Source: Guillardia theta CCMP2712 (lineage: Eukaryota; Cryptophyceae; Pyrenomonadales; Geminigeraceae). Taken from it: 20,402 nt of DNA. Positions 18,523 through 20,402 of this stretch are shown piece by piece; within the stretch, counting starts at the first letter, position 1, and each line of letters begins with the position of its first letter. The notes beneath the pieces were generated by a model. It did not search any database. It was given only the letters and a program-made list of their open reading frames with translations, and was not told where the DNA came from. Where the stretch lies: contig NW_005434557.1 of NCBI RefSeq assembly GCF_000315625.1, forward strand, positions 36,866-57,267, given 5' to 3'. The translations under genes and the position numbers were made by a program.

Positions 18523-20331
18523 ATGCCTCCCTGGTCGGTGGAAGACGAAAGAGCGCAGGACATGCTCGTGCTCAGCAACATCGCGATGGAGCTGGAAGCC
18601 TCTGCTCCTCAGCGACACAATGCATCTCAGATCCTCCTGGTAGCTTCTCCCTCCTCTCCCTCCTCTCCCTCCTCTCCCTCCTTCCTCCTCTCCCTCCTCT
18701 CCCTCCTCTCCTTCCTGTACCTCCTGTACCTCCTGTACCTCCTGTACCTCCTGTACCTCCTGTACCTTCCCTACCTCCCCTACCTCCTCTACCTCCTCTC
18801 TCCTCTCTACCCCCTCTCCCTCCTCGTCGCATTGTTTCCACGTCATCGCTGCTTTCCAAACCATTCTCCTCTCTTCCTTTCTTGCCTTGTCTCGTCCTCG
18901 TCCTTGTGCCCTTCCTGTTTCTTCCTTGTTTTCCTGCCTCTCTCGTCCCTCCCTTCCTCTTCCTCTTCCTCCTTGTCCGCGGCATGACGAACCTCTCTTC
19001 GCAGAAACTGCTGGAGGATGGCAAGGGAGAGGCCATCGGAGCATCGTCCTCCCTCGCTCATGCGCTCAATCAGATGCTTTGCGACAAGTCCGGCATGAAG
19101 GCGCACAAGGTCTCCTCGGAGCTAGCGCTCAGGCTCCTCATCAAGATCTTCGTGTGGAGCAAGGCCAAGATCTGCGAGGAGGAGCTTCTGGTAGCGCGAT
19201 GCCGCCGCTGCTGCTTCCTTGACCCTCGTGCAGGTCAACACGCTAGAGGACAAGGTCGAACAGTTCCGACACTCCAACGCTGCGACTCATGCCGGCATGG
19301 CATGCCTCGCACACTCCCTCCTCCTCGCCTGCAACAAGCTCTCTCTCGGAACCGCAGCATCCTACAGGCAAGACCTCCTGCTGTCTTGTCCTGCTGTCTT
19401 GTCCTGCTGTCTTGTCCTGCTGTCTTGTCCTGCTGTCTTGTCCTGCTGTCTTGTCCTGCTGTCTTGTCCTGCTGTCTTGTCCTGCTGTCTTGTCCTGCTG
19501 TCTTGTCCTGCTGTCTTGTCCTGCTGTCTTGTCCTGCTGTCTTGTCCTGCTGTCTTGTCCTGCTGTCTTGTCCTGCTGTCTTGTCCTGCTGTCTTGTCCT
19601 GCTTCCCAGTCCCTTCCGCTCATCTCCACACACACACACTCCTCCCTCCTTCCTCCTTCCTCCTTGCTCCTTCCTCCTTCCTCCTTCCTCCTTGCTCCTC
19701 CCTCCTCCCTCCTCCTTTCTTTCTCAGCACTTCCTCGCCATAACGCCTCCTCTGCCTGCAGCTACTGGCAAATCTCGACCGTCCTCGACCTTCTCTCCAA
19801 CGCGATCTTCTTGCGCGAAGACTCCAAGAGCCTCGGGGTCGCCGTGTGTGAAGTTCTCAGCGGCCTATTCGTCATGGCGCACAACCCAGACAACAGAGCA
19901 TGCATCATGGAAGGAAAGGAGATCTTTGAGGTAGGACACCTTCCTCCTCCTCCTCTCCTCCTCTGCTCCTCCTCCTCTCCTCCTCTGCTCCTCCTCCTCT
20001 GCTCCTCTGCTCCTCTGCTCCTCCTCTGCCCCTCCTCTGCTCCTCCTTTTCTGATTTTCCTCCTTTTCTTCTCCCTTCTCCTCTGATCCCTTTGCCCTAC
20101 AGCGTATCATCCATGGTTGGAAGCAATTTGTAGTTCCCTTGTGGATGCCGACTGCTGTCAGTCTTGAGGTCAGGAAACTCTCCTTGTCCTTGTCCTTGTC
20201 CTTGTCCTTGTCCTCGTCCTTGTCCTCGTCCTCGTCCTCGTCCTGGGCTCCTCCTATCTTGCTCCTTCTCTTGTCCTCTGACAAGCTATCAGGGACAGGA
20301 GATCTTCTGTAATTCAGATCTGGACATAACG
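18523..20331 (+). CDS. ARM/HEAT-like helical protein, 3' partial
   Basis: I do not recognise the family. Exons seen: 18523-18639, 19005-19190, 19234-19367, 19762-19930, 20103-20168, 20293-20331; phases agree and give about 237 residues before the gene runs out of the window behind a GTAAGG donor. The protein is strongly helical, with armadillo/HEAT-like stretches: VSSELALRLLIKIFVW, AGMACLAHSLLLACNKL, STVLDLLSNAIFL, GVAVCEVLSGLFVMAHNPDN, followed by MEGKEIFE. The 43-nt intron 19191-19233 carries a CTTGAC branch-like site. The third intron apparently starts with GC (CTACAG|GCAAGA) and ends with CTGCCTGCAG; the joined codon AG|C keeps frame. The last exon could equally start at 20299 (six bases later). 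The start ATG follows GTTGACC. Longer ORFs across 18414-19934 run through introns and are not real. Confidence 0.65.
18640..19004 (+). repeat. Intron 1 of ARM-like gene with CCTCTC and TGTACCTCC arrays
   Basis: A 365-nt intron, nearly all pyrimidine on the coding strand. It has a CTCCCTCCT array at about 18650-18712, then five exact 9-bp TGTACCTCC units plus a partial one at 18716-18766, then degenerate CTACCTCC units. The acceptor is CTCTTCGCAG at 19004. Confidence 0.8.
19379..19603 (+). repeat. 13-bp minisatellite, 17 copies, in a GC-AG intron
   Basis: The unit TGCTGTCTTGTCC is repeated 17 times without a visible error from 19379 to 19599, followed by a partial TGCT. It lies in the 394-nt intron 19368-19761. 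Because the period is 13, frames read through it as a 13-residue repeat (Leu/Ser/Cys-rich on plus, Asp/Lys/Thr-rich on minus), which explains several long spurious ORFs. Confidence 0.95.
19931..20102 (+). repeat. Intron 4 of ARM-like gene, CTCCTCTG-rich
   Basis: Intron of 172 nt from GTAGGACACC to TTTGCCCTACAG, filled by CTCCTCCTCTGCTCCTC-type repeats from about 19940 to 20080, pyrimidine-rich on the coding strand. Confidence 0.75.
20169..20292 (+). repeat. Intron 5 of ARM-like gene with (TCCTTG)n hexamers
   Basis: Hexamers TCCTTG and TCCTCG repeat from about 20180 to 20244. The intron starts GTCAGG (weak donor) and ends CTCTGACAAGCTATCAG, with a CTGAC-like branch site. Confidence 0.7.
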
Positions 20332-20402
20332 GTAAGGAAGAGGGAGGGAGGGAGGGAGGGAGAGAGGATGAGAGTCCTGCCTCAGATCTGCCTGCTGTAC
20401 AT
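20332..20402 (+). other. Start of a further intron, running off the window
   Basis: After the GTAAGG donor comes a GGGAGG purine tract (about 20340-20362) and then ordinary sequence to the end. The next exon is not identifiable with confidence. Confidence 0.5.

Noticed and set aside
19235-19639. Minus-strand ORFs encoding a 13-residue Arg-Thr-Gln-Gln-Asp repeat protein
   Set aside because: Pure read-through of the 13-bp array, which has no stop in any frame; no start context or domain outside it.
18414-19934. A 506-codon open frame on the plus strand
   Set aside because: It reads straight through three inferred introns and the 13-bp minisatellite. Its length comes from pyrimidine-rich repeats; only pieces of it match the helical exons.
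1-20402. tRNA or rRNA genes
   Set aside because: No cloverleaf-like segment with conserved B-box sequence and no rRNA-like sequence was noticed on either strand.

Overview
The window is nuclear DNA from an intron-rich eukaryote. Coding sequence is split by many GT-AG introns, most of them 40-66 nt long, often with CTGAC/CTAAC-like branch sites. Intergenic DNA and the longer introns are loaded with simple repeats. The protein set (Golgi GH99 endomannosidase, eIF4E, RBR ubiquitin ligase, PPR-like protein, golgin A7/ERF4-like membrane protein) fits a protist or alga. A cryptophyte such as Guillardia theta is a reasonable guess from gene texture, but this is low-confidence inference. All gene models were made by hand from reading frames, splice signals and phase agreement, with no transcript support.

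Layout: (1) 83-2110, minus strand: GH99 endo-alpha-1,2-mannosidase-like type II membrane protein, eight exons seen, 3' end outside the window. (2) 2854-4038, minus: six-exon eIF4E-family cap-binding protein with an unusual His-Gly-rich C-terminal tail. (3) 5124-12187: a perfect 3,532-bp direct tandem duplication. Each copy holds one complete three-exon RING-IBR-RING E3 ligase gene (minus; 5381-6899 and 8913-10431) with SUMO-interaction-like motifs, plus about 1.75 kb of upstream DNA. Both outer ends of the duplication lie in or near diverged copies of a dispersed repeat (4732-5037 and 11934-12246). (4) 12820-16490, plus: about ten-exon helical-repeat (PPR-like) protein containing a 141-bp internal coding repeat. 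(5) 16507-18154, minus: seven-exon golgin A7/ERF4-like membrane protein, ending only 16 bp from the convergent gene 4. (6) 18523-20331, plus: ARM/HEAT-like helical protein, 3' partial, with an apparent GC-AG intron carrying 17 copies of a 13-bp repeat.

The genes do not form a pathway; they are ordinary housekeeping-type neighbours. The points most worth following are the exact tandem duplication of a putative SUMO-directed RBR ligase, the eIF4E with a potentially metal-binding tail that intron retention would remove, and the expansion of introns by minisatellites that are mostly pyrimidine-rich on the coding strand.
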